Of a stretch of 64,000 nucleotides of DNA, positions 47,054 to 61,666 are shown one piece after another; position 1 is the stretch's first letter, and every line of letters starts with the position of its first letter. The notes beneath the pieces are model-generated. The model saw only the letters and a program-made list of their open reading frames with translations, searched no databases and was not told where the DNA came from. A program made the position numbers and the translations under genes. This stretch comes from Amoeboaphelidium protococcarum (Eukaryota; Aphelidiomycota; Aphelidea): positions 1,225,409-1,289,408 of the forward strand of contig JALECJ010000056.1 of assembly GCA_023515745.1 (NCBI GenBank), given 5' to 3'.

Positions 47054-49198
47054 TCATTCAATGTCAACTGGTACATTCAGTTGTACAATATCCACACCTT
47101 CAGTGTAGTATGATCCAATATATGCACCAATAGTCAGGTATATGTCTACATTCAATTTACCTACTGCAGCGGACAGCATTGCAGATATTGAGGACGCATT
47201 TACAGAAATGGCAACTGGAATATTAGGGCTTAATACCAAAGTATTCGGAGGAACACATATAAGAGATTCCAAGATTGGAAGCTTATCATTAGCATCTTCG
47301 TCATCAACATCCAGCTAGAACATGCTTCCACTATTCGCCGTCTCATAACCATCCATATCAGAGGCATTGCTGATAGTTGGATTACGCACAAGTTTTCTCT
47401 ATTATAACACGTCTTTACTAAAGCTAGTGCTTACTGCTGCATTTAATGTCTCTTCACTCAGCTAGGATTACTGATGGTATTGCTGCTACTTTGGCTAATC
47501 TCTGCGCTCCAAAATCTTTTCAATTCCAGTCTTATTCTTCATCCATCTATCCCGTCGTACATCAGCATCCAGAGTGCCAATCTTCATCCCTGGCTACAGC
47601 TGACTGCCGAAGCTATTGGTCTTGGTAGTCTGAGTATATCCCGTAGATCTAGATTGCGATCGACCCATTCCGTCCACACTATCACTACTACCCAATCGCG
47701 GAATAGAAGACTTGCGCGCGAAACCTTTAGACAGTGGTTATTACTAAGACTATTACTCTGATAGGTGTAAATCCTACTCTTCCAACTTTTACTACTACTA
47801 AGATGAAGATGACTAAGACAAATACATTTCCCCCTTGGCCCAGATTATGCTCACAGTGTCATGGAAAGGCTACTGGATCACTACAGCAGAATCGACAGTA
47901 CCCAGACTGGACAATCCTCTACCCACAAGATTGCCTACAGGATTCTTAAAAGTGTCCCAGAGACGAAGTTTACAGCGAGTGATCAGCTTACTGTCAACAT
48001 CGCTTAGTGGTGGCATAACTGAAGGTATAATCAAAGACGGAAAGACCGGTGACAGATAATCAAGACCGTATTGTGGGAAGTCCATCAATGAACTCTAGCT
48101 TCCCATCATAATCACCTCAGATGCAACACCATTAATGTGATTAGACAAGAGCTTCAGTGCTGGCTTATACCCAGGTGGCGGGTGAAAGAGGCATTTGGCA
48201 TTTAATTAATTCCATCCAGGTACAAGCTACATCTTGGCAATAATCACGCTACCAATGACCGGCCCGTACTGCAAGTCTGATCCATAATCATTAAACTCGC
48301 TATCATCCTGACCACCATCACTATACTCATCACCCATATCATCAGCATTATCATAATCACCACCTCCATCCTCATCCTAAGACATGAGAAGATTTCTATC
48401 AATATGAATATCAAACATGACTTTACCCAATGACATGGAACAAGTAGATGGATTATAAATTTCAACTTTTGTATCCAACTCCAAATGCTAAGTGGTTCCC
48501 TTCTTCACCTGGACGCTCTGAATGACATTTTCAGTCAATCCACGCATACCATCCATCACAATGTTGGAAGGATTGAACTTGAGTGAGTATACTGGCAGCA
48601 GACCGAATACATGCAGATCCACTTGGCACTTTAGATCAACATTGGCATGACTAGATGTCAGTAGCTAACGGCAAAAATCTATAAATTCTAATCGATTCTT
48701 AACGTTAACGATCAGATTATTTTACGTGATAGAAAATCCTTCAGACGGTGATGAAGATGCGCCCAGAGGAACATGGACTGGATTCATGGCAAGCGTCGCC
48801 ATACAGAGATCATCGTCAGGGATAGATTGCGGCGATGACGACCCATTTAACATCTTTTATTAACCATCATAATCAGCTTGGTACATGGCAGGAGAAGCAA
48901 TAACAACTGCATTTAAATCATTGCTGCCAGAAGCACCCTGTCTATTATAAAACATCTACCCGGGCCGTCTAAATTTCACTATACAGCTGATCCACGACGG
49001 CACGTTAAGCATTGTAGCCTGCAGATCCACATTCACCTGGCCATCTTATCTGAAATTGTAGAAGGCCAACTGCTTGATCCTGAGTCCAATCCTATTCATT
49101 ATAATCTAAGATATCCATTTCACAACTATGATTGTAAGTGCAGGTATACCGATTGAAGCCAGTACCACATACAGAACAACATTAGTGTTGGAGAGCAT
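47054..49198 (-). CDS. DUF3712-like membrane-anchored protein
   Basis: 714 residues, convergent with ARP3. An N-terminal membrane anchor at residues 8-30 (VVLYVVLASIGIPALTIIVV) is followed by an extracytosolic region with repeats of the LEA-14/DUF3712 type: VNVDLQATMLNVPSW, LIVNVKNRLEF, VDLKCQVDLHVFGLLPVY, then VEIYNPSTCSMSLGKVMFDI, which matches the N-P-S-x-x-x-x-L-G-x-V-x-F pattern of that domain. An acidic insert follows (DEDGGGDYDNADD), then a low-complexity Ser/Gln part and a last folded block (VDIYLTIGAYIGSYYTEG). Fungal relatives include the vacuolar-membrane protein Tag1. The role here is unknown; a lipid-transfer-like fold at a membrane contact is a guess. Confidence 0.6.
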
Positions 49199-49996
49199 CT
49201 TGAGTCTATTACGAATGAAAGTTTGCACTATACGGACCAAATTTCCTCGCGTAGACAGTTGTAAATTCTGCTTGGACAGTAATTATTACGAAGACATATA
49301 TAGCAAAATTTCAAGTGAAAGCTTCCTTACTCCTCCAACAATCCTATATTCTATTGTCTAACCGACACAGGAATTGCAGTCAATACTGAGCCGTGAGAGT
49401 TAAGACAGCGTGAGTGATGAGACGCAGAAGGAATGAAGCAGCGAGCGTTGACCGTTTTAAGGCGCGTGCTTTTTCACTCGTAGAATGTAGAAATTTCAAC
49501 CCGGTGAATGATTGATAAAATCAAGTGATTATATGCAGTAGATGCTTACTTCAAACCCCTACAATATTTGTTTTAGAGCGCTTGTTGAAATTCAAAATTT
49601 TATGGTATTCACAGTATTTCAAGCGATAGTGAAGTCTTCTAATCGTTACTTTTGCATGCATTTGCGGTGTTTATGCAATATCATAAAGGCTTAAGTACAT
49701 TTCTCATAAAGACCTTTTTTCGAATCGTTGTCATCTGGTACATTAGGATATCAATTTCTTGTGAGATACAGCTTTTTAAGCACTATAACGCGTATAGAGT
49801 ATTTTATTATATAGCGGAAAAGCTTGGCTAATTCTATGGATTAAACTGGAAATGTCAGGTTCATGTTTGAAACTCAGATCAAAGGGGTATTGAAAAGTGT
49901 CAAGTATTTTCCCGTACGACCATAAATTCTAATTGTACAAAATATCATTTCCTTTTTTTAAAAAGATAACTATTTAATCCTGAAATTGTTGATCTG
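49199..49996. promoter_or_regulatory. Divergent intergenic region, AT-rich
   Basis: About 800 bases between divergent genes; holds both promoters. An ACGCGT hexamer at 49,788 is followed by a TATA-like string. No supported ORF. Confidence 0.35.
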
Positions 49997-52033
49997 ATGA
50001 GGCCGATAACATTCCTTTGTGTGGTATTGTTATTGATTGCTCTGTGCACTATGGCGATGCCTCCTAAAAAGAAGGCGGCCTCTAAACAGAAGAAATCGTA
50101 TAAAAAGGTGGTGACAGCTCCAACTCCAATTTAGATTAACGCGAAGTATTTAGGTACATGGTAGATGATAATCCGCTGCTGGCCACCTATAATCCTGACT
50201 ATATTGACGATCTGGTCCTGCAGAAACGCGTACTTGACGCGTATTAGTACACGCATGAGTATCTGATCTCCACTCTTAACTTTGTAAAGCCTTTGATTAA
50301 ACATCGAAATGAGTATTTTCATTACGTAACAGCGGGAGAGCTGGCTCGTAATAGAAATTAATAGGATCCGGAGCTCAGATACGCGTTGTAATAGACTATT
50401 TTATCTGCTTTGTCGGAATCTATCATGCAGTATCCATGGCAATTGCTCACCATCTCCTTCTTTGATAATGCCTTGGAAGCTCTTTTAGATGGTCGCCTAT
50501 CCAAAGGTCATATATACAACGTTGTGTCTAATTTGGTGGTTGCCTTGAGCTAGGCCATGTCCGTAATCAATTCTGATAGATAGTAGCTGACCACTGTTAC
50601 CTAAATGTGTTCCCCTGCACTTTACGCGTTAAAGCATTCAGGAATGCTGGCACAAAATTAGGAAGTCTAGAGCGCTATGGCTTACTGCCGTGTAGGAGAA
50701 ATTTCCACTGAGCCAATGGCACGTTTGTAAAAAAATCCTAAGCAATTTGAATCTATTCGATTCTAATATGATGCATTAGTCTATCCGGTAGGCAGTCGCG
50801 GCGCTGAGAGGAGATGGAACAAAGAACCCGGAGTTGGCAACTATATTCACGACCCTTGGGGAGCCTTTTATTGGATATCTGTAATTATACTAGATCCTTT
50901 TTCCTGTTGTGGCAGAAAACAAGAGATATGTGACTTAGCTACGACAGACTTTTACAGATATACAGTCGTCTAAGAAGAAGTTTTCTAACTCGCTGCACTC
51001 TGTCTTGTATTAGTCAAAACGACGTGGGAATCATGTTCAATAGCAATCCTAGATAGCTCCATAATTTGCTTACGATCGGTTTATCAATGAATTTAAGTAG
51101 CGAACTAATTACCGCGAGCATCTTAACAGCATGCTTTAATTGTTTTTTATGAGTGAGGACTTGGTAAAGATACCTATCGCTGCTTCTGTTGAGAAAGGAT
51201 ACATGATATTTAGTTCGTACTGTTTGATAGCTCTGCCTCTCATTGAAAAAAACGGTGCAGTCACATAGATTGCGCGAGTCTGATATTCCCCATGAGTATG
51301 CTCCATTGTAGCTCGATGGTCCCTCCACCACCTCGTTCCCTCTACCATATCGCGAAGATGGTGACGCGTTTTAAGATCCTGATAACGACGATAGCATTAT
51401 AGATTAGTTAAATGCAATGGATCTTACACAGAATGAAGGTGGCGATGAAGACGATGTGTCACAAGCGGAGAAGTTCTTGGTAAAACTTGATGTACCTGTA
51501 GATGCTGAATACAAGAAAGAGGTTGATTTCAATGTAGAGTCCAATGACGATGAAGCATACATGTGGCAATAAGGGACCGAGGAAGAATAGTCGGATGCAT
51601 CTTCTGTCGAACAAAGTAAGTATTAGCTGGTGACTTTTCCATTTGCTAATAATAGAAAGGAAATTTGCAGAAACTGGCGAATATCTAATCGATATGCTTT
51701 TGATCTGTCGGATGAATTGCTTCTAGAAAAGCCTGTAATATTCTCCGCCAATTAGTTATTGACTCTGTGCTAGATCACGATGGAGCTACCCAAGGTGGTT
51801 TTAATGTCAAATATAATGAGTTCCTTAAACTTTTGGGAGAGTTTAACGCTGATGTTATTCCTCTAACAGGCAGTATATCACGCATTATCGTTCCTATGTA
51901 ACACACGCATCCCATCTGTATCCACGGTCCTCACTCTGGTAGCGTGTAGTTGGGAAGAAGGGTTATTAATGGCGCGCGGCGTGTGTTGGATTACTACTAG
52001 ATTTTGCCTGAGAATTTTATACCAGTTGATTGA
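49997..52033 (+). CDS. Secreted protein of unknown function, frame changes
   Basis: Begins at ATG 49,997 with a good signal peptide (MRPITFLCVVLLLIALCTMA). Protein-like text then continues in different frames: DDNPLLATYNPDYIDDLVLQ, LISTLNFVKPLIKHRNEYFH, GDGTKNPELATIFTTLGEPF, VVAENKRYVTQLRQTF, an acidic part (NEGGDEDDVSQAEKF), and finally GGFNVKYNEFLKLLGEFNAD to TGA at 52,031. Frames join well if short GT...AG pieces are removed: 50,098-50,117 (20 nt), 50,727-50,742 (16 nt) and 51,707-51,726 (20 nt). One join near 51.25 kb stays unresolved. No family recognised. It may instead be a decaying gene. Given as one locus from first ATG to last TGA. Confidence 0.5.
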
Positions 52034-52172
52034 AATGAGTTAGCCAATACATGTTGTAAAGAGTTAAATTAATGAAAAGAGGCATAAAGTAAAAGATGAA
52101 TAAAAGTTGGTGATAGGTTCAATTGAAATACTCTTTTTTTAAATGTCACATAATTCGACTATTATAAAGTGA

Positions 52173-53384
<1,212 letters not shown>

Positions 53385-53734
53385 ACTAAAGTCTCCCTCC
53401 AATGTTATACAATATAACTCAGCTAAAGAATCTTAAGAGTAGCTAGAATAAAGCCCCTTAAATCTCTTATTAGAAGGCAAACAATTCCTCTACAATCGAC
53501 TTTATTATACGAAGCGAGCGCGTTTCTCGTTCTCTCACCTCAGAGAGTCTTCCTGACCTGTTCGACGTTGTTTCTCGCGCTCTTCTTTGTTCTTACGCAA
53601 GCAACACTTTGTCTCGTTTTTTCTTCACTTTCTTTCTATAGTACAGCGTTATTTATTGTCTTTAAGTGTAGTCTATTCGACTTTGGTCAACTTTATACAA
53701 CTAACTAACAATAATAAGTAGTTTGTGTTTAGAG
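53385..53734. promoter_or_regulatory. Divergent promoter region LYS1/RPT5
   Basis: 350 bases between divergent start codons. A TC-rich block at 53,515-53,640 precedes RPT5. No ORF. Confidence 0.4.
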
Positions 53735-55075
<1,341 letters not shown>

Positions 55076-55198
55076 ATGATAACTATGTTGTAGTAAACAC
55101 ACTTGCGATTTGTATTTACTGTGTATTGTGAACATTTTGTAAACTAAAACACAGCATAACTTGTGCAGAGTGAGGGTCCGTAATAAATTGATATGATT

Positions 55199-55723
55199 CT
55201 AGTAGCAATAATTACTGTTTCTGCAAATGAGCAGAATCACAAGGCTATTAATGGAACTTTCCCATTCGTAATGGTATACCTCTAAATTGGAGGTAAACAT
55301 ATATGGTGTAGCTGCTTCATTATACAACAAGTCTAGTGCCTCCATCGCCTGGGTACCTAAGAAATATGATATACTGTGAAATGACATCAGTTAGGGAGTG
55401 TTCTACAGTATAGCAAAGCCATTCCAAATTGTTCGCAATACCAGTCCTATGTCCCAGTACGGGGAATAAGCAAGACTTTGAAGGCCTTTGCGATTGACCA
55501 GCTTCAGAGCCTCTCCAACCACCGTTTTAGTCTCCGCGATTGGGTCCAATGCAGGAGCTAGAAAATCTTGGACGCATTTCGGACGTAGTGTCCATTGACC
55601 ATGAAGCATTACGCAAAAAGTCCATTCTTGCAGCCGCAATATTATTAGTCGTGCGGAAATGAAAGATAGATCCACTTCCCTCAGGATCCCTTAACCTTGA
55701 CATTAGCTTTATTGATTCCATTA
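55199..55723 (-). CDS. Doubtful ORF inside dispersed repeat copy B
   Basis: Two overlapping minus-strand frames read as protein: MESIKLMSRLRDPEGSGSIF from ATG 55,723, and, one frame over, ETKTVVGEALKLVNRKGLQS followed by AYSPYWDIGLVLRTIWNGFA and MEALDLLYNEAATPYMF. The second contains the 80 bases shared with copy A at 22.7 kb, where it is broken. No family recognised. It may be a repeat-borne gene, a host gene partly duplicated, or decay. The 3' end near 55,199 ends in TAG (Gln) and has no nearby TGA in frame. Confidence 0.3.
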
Positions 55724-56080
55724 GAGGTTTATTTTATTTACTTTCATGTTATTATTTAGAGCCAATGTCAAAGGCGACGCGTGTGTCAGGCATGCAAGAT
55801 GTTAGCCAAACCAGAGACTTTAAGATGCCAGGGATGCCGGAACTGCCATTTTTATATGATGAACTGTACTATACAAAGTAATTTAACGATCTCAAAAAAG
55901 TACAACCATTTCTGAAGATATTGATTTGATGGAATGCGAGGCAGGGAGCAAGCACAAATGTGAAGCATGAAGTCAAGCGGCTTTAGGCTATCGAGGAGAC
56001 TTACGCGTCTTAAAGAACTTTCTAAAGCCAGGCACCAGTCTCATCTACAGGTCTTGAAATTTTATATGGCCGAAGCATGA
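55432..56080 (-). repeat. Dispersed repeat, copy B (inverted relative to A)
   Basis: Blocks 56,023-56,078; 55,930-56,024; 55,759-55,858 and 55,432-55,511 match copy A (21.7-22.8 kb) in order on the opposite strand. The shared core at 55,759 begins gagccaatgtcaa and includes gatgttagccaaaccaga. Copy B is more compact because it lacks about 590 bases found in A. Confidence 0.75.
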
Positions 56081-56085
56081 CGGTT

Positions 56086-56954
56086 TGAAGCATTGAGGAA
56101 TCACCTTAAATTCAGTTTATCAACTGGTATGGTCAATTTATGATTTTGTTCTTTCGCAGTGCTAGTGTAACGAGTTCAACTTTTGCAGAACTGCAGTTTC
56201 CCAGCTCACTATCAGTGTTATGTGTATTCTTCCCAATCATATTAAATTGGTGACAGTAGCACAGAATTTTCAATGGCTTAGAATTTAAAACCCATCTTAC
56301 TACGGCCATTATTATCCAATTTGTACTAGCATTAATGGACAAGTTAAAACACCAGGCCCACAATTTTCAGGGGACATGTTGCATCAAGTGTCTGTCAGTA
56401 ATGCTCAGAAATGGGTAATAGCTAGCTTGATTCGACGCGAATATTATGACAAATGGAACTACCTTCACATCACGATGGCGGACATAACCGATTGTGTCAG
56501 AGTTGCATTGTTTAAGGTTTCAAAATGGTTTTAAACATAAAAGAGTGAGAGGAATGGCCGAGTCACAGATAGTGCAAGTAGTGACCCAACCATGTCTTCA
56601 CCGACGCAAGCGCCAAGTGAAAGACGATCCACAAAAATAGTTTAATAGCAGTGGAGTCGCAATGCAACTCCTATTTGCGATTAAACAAATAAAAACAGAT
56701 ACTACACTTTAATCTTAGCCAAATTGGCCAGAAAGTACTGAAGAAAGAAAGATGGACAGTGCGGACTGCGATTTATACTGCTCGCATGTCTGTAGTAACC
56801 TTAGCCGAAAAGACAGGCACGCGCGCGCTCGCTCTCTCTCTCTTGACTGCCGAGACGGTTTCAACACTAACTCTCTCAAAAGATCTGCTGCGAAAACGCG
56901 TCAAACCATATCATATCGTTGTTGGTGCTTGAATCAAACTATACAAATCACAAG
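56086..56954. other. Gene-poor region beside repeat copy B
   Basis: No frame resembles a known protein. A frame of about 65 codons ends just at the SET-domain gene start (56,752-56,958) and is Arg/Ser/Cys-rich; I treat it as leader sequence. 56,815-56,850 has a CG/CT-rich patch (GCGCGCG then CTCTCTCTC). Confidence 0.3.
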
Positions 56955-58196
56955 ATGATAAAATCATAGTTTATAGATAGTGACAAATAGTATGGCGTTC
57001 TTGCGACGAAAAATATAAAGAAGGGAGAAATTTTACTCACTGAAGAGCCCATCATCGCGTGCCAATTTCCGTACAACAGACAATATTTTCCTGCATGCAG
57101 CTATTGTTTAAAGTCCACTGAAAGTGTTCAGCAAATGCTTTCAAGGCTATCTGGTATTCCTATTGATCAACTTCCTTCTGCTCCTTTGGTCAAAGCTGAT
57201 GATTAAGAACCAATCGTTCATTGTGATAATGGGTGCGAATCTTATTGTAGCGTGTAATGTAAATATAACGCGTCATGTCGATATCATGGTGTATTGTGTG
57301 GCCACTAGCGATCAGTACAGAACCTTCTTAGTGTTTGGAAGAGCTTTCACTATCCTCCTGAAACTGCCTCGATTGAACTTGTTATAAAAATGGTTGGACT
57401 TATCACGTAAGAATATGCTACTACAAAAAGTTAAAATTTATAATCAGCTTTGGACCCGTGGATGAGATTCGAGTCTGGTGGTGATAGCTTTAGAATCACC
57501 ACATTTGTTGATTCTGAAGATAATGAGTAGCAGCTATATATATCATATGTGGATCTAGTGTCGAACGTTTGTAATCAATATGAGGAATTGAAAAATGTTC
57601 TACTTCAGCCTCAATGGTTCAGGCGATTATTTGCAGTAATGGCGTTAAATAGTCAAGGTGTTGGTACCAGTGCTCTTGAACAACACTAGTAAGACTTAAC
57701 TCAATTACTATAGTAGTAGAATAATCGCGTAACTGAACAGTAGAAGCACCAGATTGAAGACTATTTTCAGTAATTGGAAGTAATAGACCCGTTAATTGAA
57801 GAGGTATCTGGTGAGTTTACGCGCGTTGAAGGATCCGGTCTATATCTGATGCATTCAAAGCTCAATCACTCATGTGTGCCATATGCACAAGTTTTATTCA
57901 CAGAGAACAATTCAAATTTGCGCGTTGTGGCATTAAGAGATATAGCAGCTGGTGAAGAAATTTGCATCTCTTATATCGATGATTGCTGCTCAGAGGAAGA
58001 TGCTGATGACCAGTAGGACGTGGATGGCGATGATGACATGTCAACAGATATGGACCATGACTATGAAGATGTAGAAGAAGAAGAAGACATTGAAGATGAA
58101 GAATCATCAACAACACGGAGAGATCGACTATAAATGTATTACAACTTTGTATGCAACTGCGAGAAGTGTATACGTGAATTCAGTTAACACGAGTGA
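56955..58196 (+). CDS. SET-domain methyltransferase, SMYD5/Set5-like
   Basis: 413 residues. A lysine methyltransferase with split SET domain. N-terminal SET half: [20 protein letters not shown] then CSYC. A MYND-like or zinc insert ([13 protein letters not shown]...C..HGVLC) comes between, then a helical part rich in TAR-encoded Gln. SET-C has [12 protein letters not shown] and [17 protein letters not shown], the SAM and substrate motifs. The post-SET Cys cluster CNCEKC sits near the C-terminus, after an acidic insert ([10 protein letters not shown]). Order and length (418 in human SMYD5) fit SMYD5/Set5, which methylate histone H4. Start is the first ATG of the frame. Fewer than 20 residues precede the first SET strand. 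Confidence 0.87.
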
Positions 58197-58658
58197 TGTA
58201 TTAGACATTATTACCGCGCAGGAAACAGGTTCCATATTTCCCTCTACACTGTCCATCTATCCATTCTTCAACTTGTCCGCTTTGACTAGCGGCATTATTA
58301 GTCTACCCATCCAGGACCACATTCATAAACGCGTCCAAGCACACTAGTTTTCCTACAACACTTGAATTATTAAATGGTTTAATAAAATATATACACTTGA
58401 TATAGCAATGAAAAATACCTCGATACTCTACTCCAGTATTCAATTTAATACTCACATGATTCCCGATCATCCTGTTTACGAATTCTTAAGGCGCTTTATT
58501 TCCAGCAGACTATGTTGCCATACTGATTTGTACTATCTATGATGTTAGTATATTCTGATGGAGGAATACTTGGATAAAAGGAAGAGCTATCCAGAAGAAT
58601 AAGTTTCGCGTCGCTCGATTGAGGTCAATAATTCTAAAGGAGACGAAATTAACTGAAC
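58197..58658. promoter_or_regulatory. Intergenic between SET gene and NAA25
   Basis: 460 bases. AT-rich; probable NAA25 promoter in the right half. No supported ORF. Confidence 0.3.
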
Positions 58659-61153
58659 ATGAGCGACGCGTTCTCTAAATTCTTTTAAGCTTTCTGTGAG
58701 GGATCAATTATAGAAAAGCTCAGCGAAATGACAATGTAAAAAAAGTTGAAGCCTATATACGGTATGTACTATATTCGCTGATTATATATCTCAATATCCT
58801 CAATTTAGGAAATGTAGACGCGTTGGATTATGAGTAGTACAAGAGTGCGATTAATTTGTGCAATAAGATGCTCAAAAAGTCTGCCCAAGACTCTTCGGTG
58901 CCTTTGATCAAGACGCTGAAAGCAATGGCTCTATGTAGACTCGGTACTTCATAACTGGTTGAAGCGAAATCTATTGCGGATGATGTATTTTAGCAATTGG
59001 TGAATGGCGCTGTCGATTTAGAAGATGATCTGCTGCATACTCTAGTTTTGGTGTATAAAAAGTTGATCGATAATGACAAGATTGTCTAGTTGTACACTCT
59101 GGCTGTAGCGCGTCACCCAAAAGATGAAGAGTTGTTGGCGCATTTGTTTATGGCTCATACTCGTAATTTAGATTATACCAATATGAAAGCTTGTGCTACC
59201 AAGATGCATAAATAGTTTAAAAGCTCCAAGTACCTCTTCTGGTCAATATTCAGCACCTATTTGTGTGGTGTTTATAACGATGATGCTCTTTGTAAGACGT
59301 TGGCCACGAGAATGTTGGATAAACAGTACGCAGATGGCAAACTGTAGAATATGGAAGAGTATAAGTTCTTTATACAGCTTCTGATTGATGATTAGAGTCA
59401 TGATAGAGCTCTGGAACTACTTGATAAGGGTAATTTTAAATTGACAGTGGAGCAGTTCTAGTTGTAGTTGAAAGCATTATTGGCTAAATAAGATTAGAAC
59501 GCGTTATTCCAGTTTTGCTTGGTGTAGTTATAGCTTTGGCCGGATGATTATGAGCTCTGGTTGCACCTGGTGCAAAGTTGCGGCGGTGATAAGCAAATGT
59601 AAGAACAATTCCTCCAGCACATAAAGCAATTGATGCAGACTTCCAATGTTCGTGGTCCATATTTGGCGTTTGTAGAGTATGCTCATGAGGCGGAAAAATC
59701 TTTATTTAGTGAAGCATTTTGTTAGTATTATGAAAAGTATGGCCACAAGACTTGCTGGTTTGAAGATATTAAAAAGTACTTGAAAATCATATGTGATATG
59801 ACTTCTGAGGATCAGTGTAATCTGTTGAAAAAACTGGCCAATGATCGACAAACAGCGTATACGTCGGTTGATGACATTACGCGGGACGTTAATATTTGCA
59901 AGCTTAAATGTGCACTTGATTTACTTTAGCTTGATAATGGGCTGCTTTAAAAGTATCAAGACGCGCTGGTATTGGGCAAAGATCTCGAGCCAACTGTGAA
60001 TTAATTTGGCGATGAATTTCTGGTATTGTATTGTCAGTTGCTTATTAAAGATGAACTATCTTTGAAGAATGTACAGTGCTGTATTTCACTGCTCAAACAT
60101 GGACTGGGAAAGAGCAAGTTCAATGTGCAGTTCAAACTATAGTTGATACGTTGCTTACTTTATGTGGGCGACTTTGATGAAGCTCTATCTGTTTACAATA
60201 GCTTGGATGTGAAGAATATACTTCATGATACTGTTGGATGGATCATCATGCCGCCGGCTTACTTTTTGGGATAATTGAGTAAAGCATAATAGCTGATTAG
60301 TAACGCGTTGACTTTATACATTGAGAATGATGGTCAAGTTCCTGAGCAAGTTTGTCAGGCTCTAAAGTGTGAAGCGTATACCAAGATTGTTCCTTTTATT
60401 GAGTTTCATCAGAAACTTACTTCATCTGTTCATAAAGCTAATTTGCTGATTACTAGCGCTAAATTGTAGTTGTTCTAATCCTTCAAGTCGTGCTCTTCCG
60501 TTAATGAAGTGGTTAATGGTTTGAGTCAGTTGCAGCCTTTGCCTGATTGTACAAAGTTGAGTGATAATAGAGATCTTGCAGTCTTTGATAACTTTGTTGT
60601 TGAGTCAAGTAATTACAGGTAGCTAATCAGTCCTTCAAATGATTCGGCATAGTCCGGATTAATTGGATAATGCTTGTTGTTTAATTTGGTATAGACTTGC
60701 TTGTTATCTGAAGATTTTGCTCAATGTGATTCTGATTATGCCACGTTTAGATGCATTAAGGCACTTGTGGGTGAGAAAGATTTTGTGCAGTTTCGCAATA
60801 GTATTGAAGGTATCCTCAAATGTGTTGCATCAGTAAACAATTGTTCATCTGAAGTTTTAAAATCGATGGTGCTCTGTTTGGAGATTGTATGCTTCAGTCT
60901 ATTGATCATTGAATCTGTCGATATTGGTGTCTTACAAAAACCAGATATAAAGCGCGTTCTTTCTGATGCAGTTAATGGCTGTGAGCAATCCTTGAAGCGT
61001 CTGATTGAAGGTAATGTCGAAGGTGATGTCCTTTCCGTGTCTTTTATGGATAAGAATTTACCTATTGACATTCAATTGTACACCGCATAGTTGCCTGACT
61101 TCTAAGAATTAATGACTTTGATAACTAATCTGGCAAGACTATTGAAAATATGA
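58659..61153 (+). CDS. NAA25: NatB auxiliary subunit Naa25/Mdm20, two exons
   Basis: 815 residues after splicing (exon 1 58,659-58,761; exon 2 58,809-61,153). A TPR scaffold that holds the Naa20 acetyltransferase on the ribosome; NatB acetylates Met-Asp/Glu/Asn starts. The N-terminus after splicing reads KKLKPIYGNVDALDYEQYKS and AINLCNKMLKK, matching the RPIYDALDNGNYKKALQLC pattern of the family across the junction. TPR-like helices follow (LVARHPKDEELLAHLFMAH; CWFEDIKKYLKIICD), with the family WFxD-L element. C-terminal helices look degenerate. Length agrees with Mdm20 (796). NAA20 itself is not in the window. Confidence 0.82.
58762..58808 (+). other. Spliceosomal intron in NAA25, 47 nt
   Basis: Donor GTATGT and acceptor ATTTAG with a CTGAT branch-like string 28 bases before the acceptor. 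It contains an in-frame TGA, and removing it joins two parts of a conserved motif (PIY|GN). This is the one firmly supported intron in the window. Confidence 0.85.
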
Positions 61154-61666
61154 TCTAAAAATTCAGGTTGACAATACAATAATTCTTATCTCTATCCTTG
61201 TAATGGTTCGTCAATCCGACCAGTTTCTTATGTGTATCAAGATGATCTTCATTTGCCTGAACTATACTGTACAATCGCGGCAAAAATGATCGTGAGAACT
61301 TTGACTTGTTGTTGTTTGTGTTGATTGATAGAGGTTGTTCTAAGCGCCAAGCCGCGTCGATGTTTGTGAAACAACGCCGGCTTCGGGATCAAATGTTTGT
61401 GACGCAAGCAGAAACACCCGAGCCGACGCGTCGCTCTCTCTCTGTGGCTTTCCCATCGTGTGTCACTCAGTCAATCCAATCACTCAAATCACTCAAATCA
61501 TCAATCAAAATCGATCCAACCGAAGCGCTCCCGACCGATTTCTCTTTTCCCAATTTTCATCTCTCTGTCGTCGTCGTTGTCGATTCGTCAGTCCCTTGTG
61601 AATTTACAACTACTTTCTATTTCTATTACTACTGCTACTGCTATTACTGAAAGCAATAATCTCAGA
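61154..61666. promoter_or_regulatory. Upstream region and leader of eEF3
   Basis: 510 bases. The last 250 are strongly pyrimidine-rich with CAAT/CACT repeats, as in the leaders of ARP3 and RPT5. Such tracts are common before highly expressed genes. No supported ORF. Confidence 0.4.
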
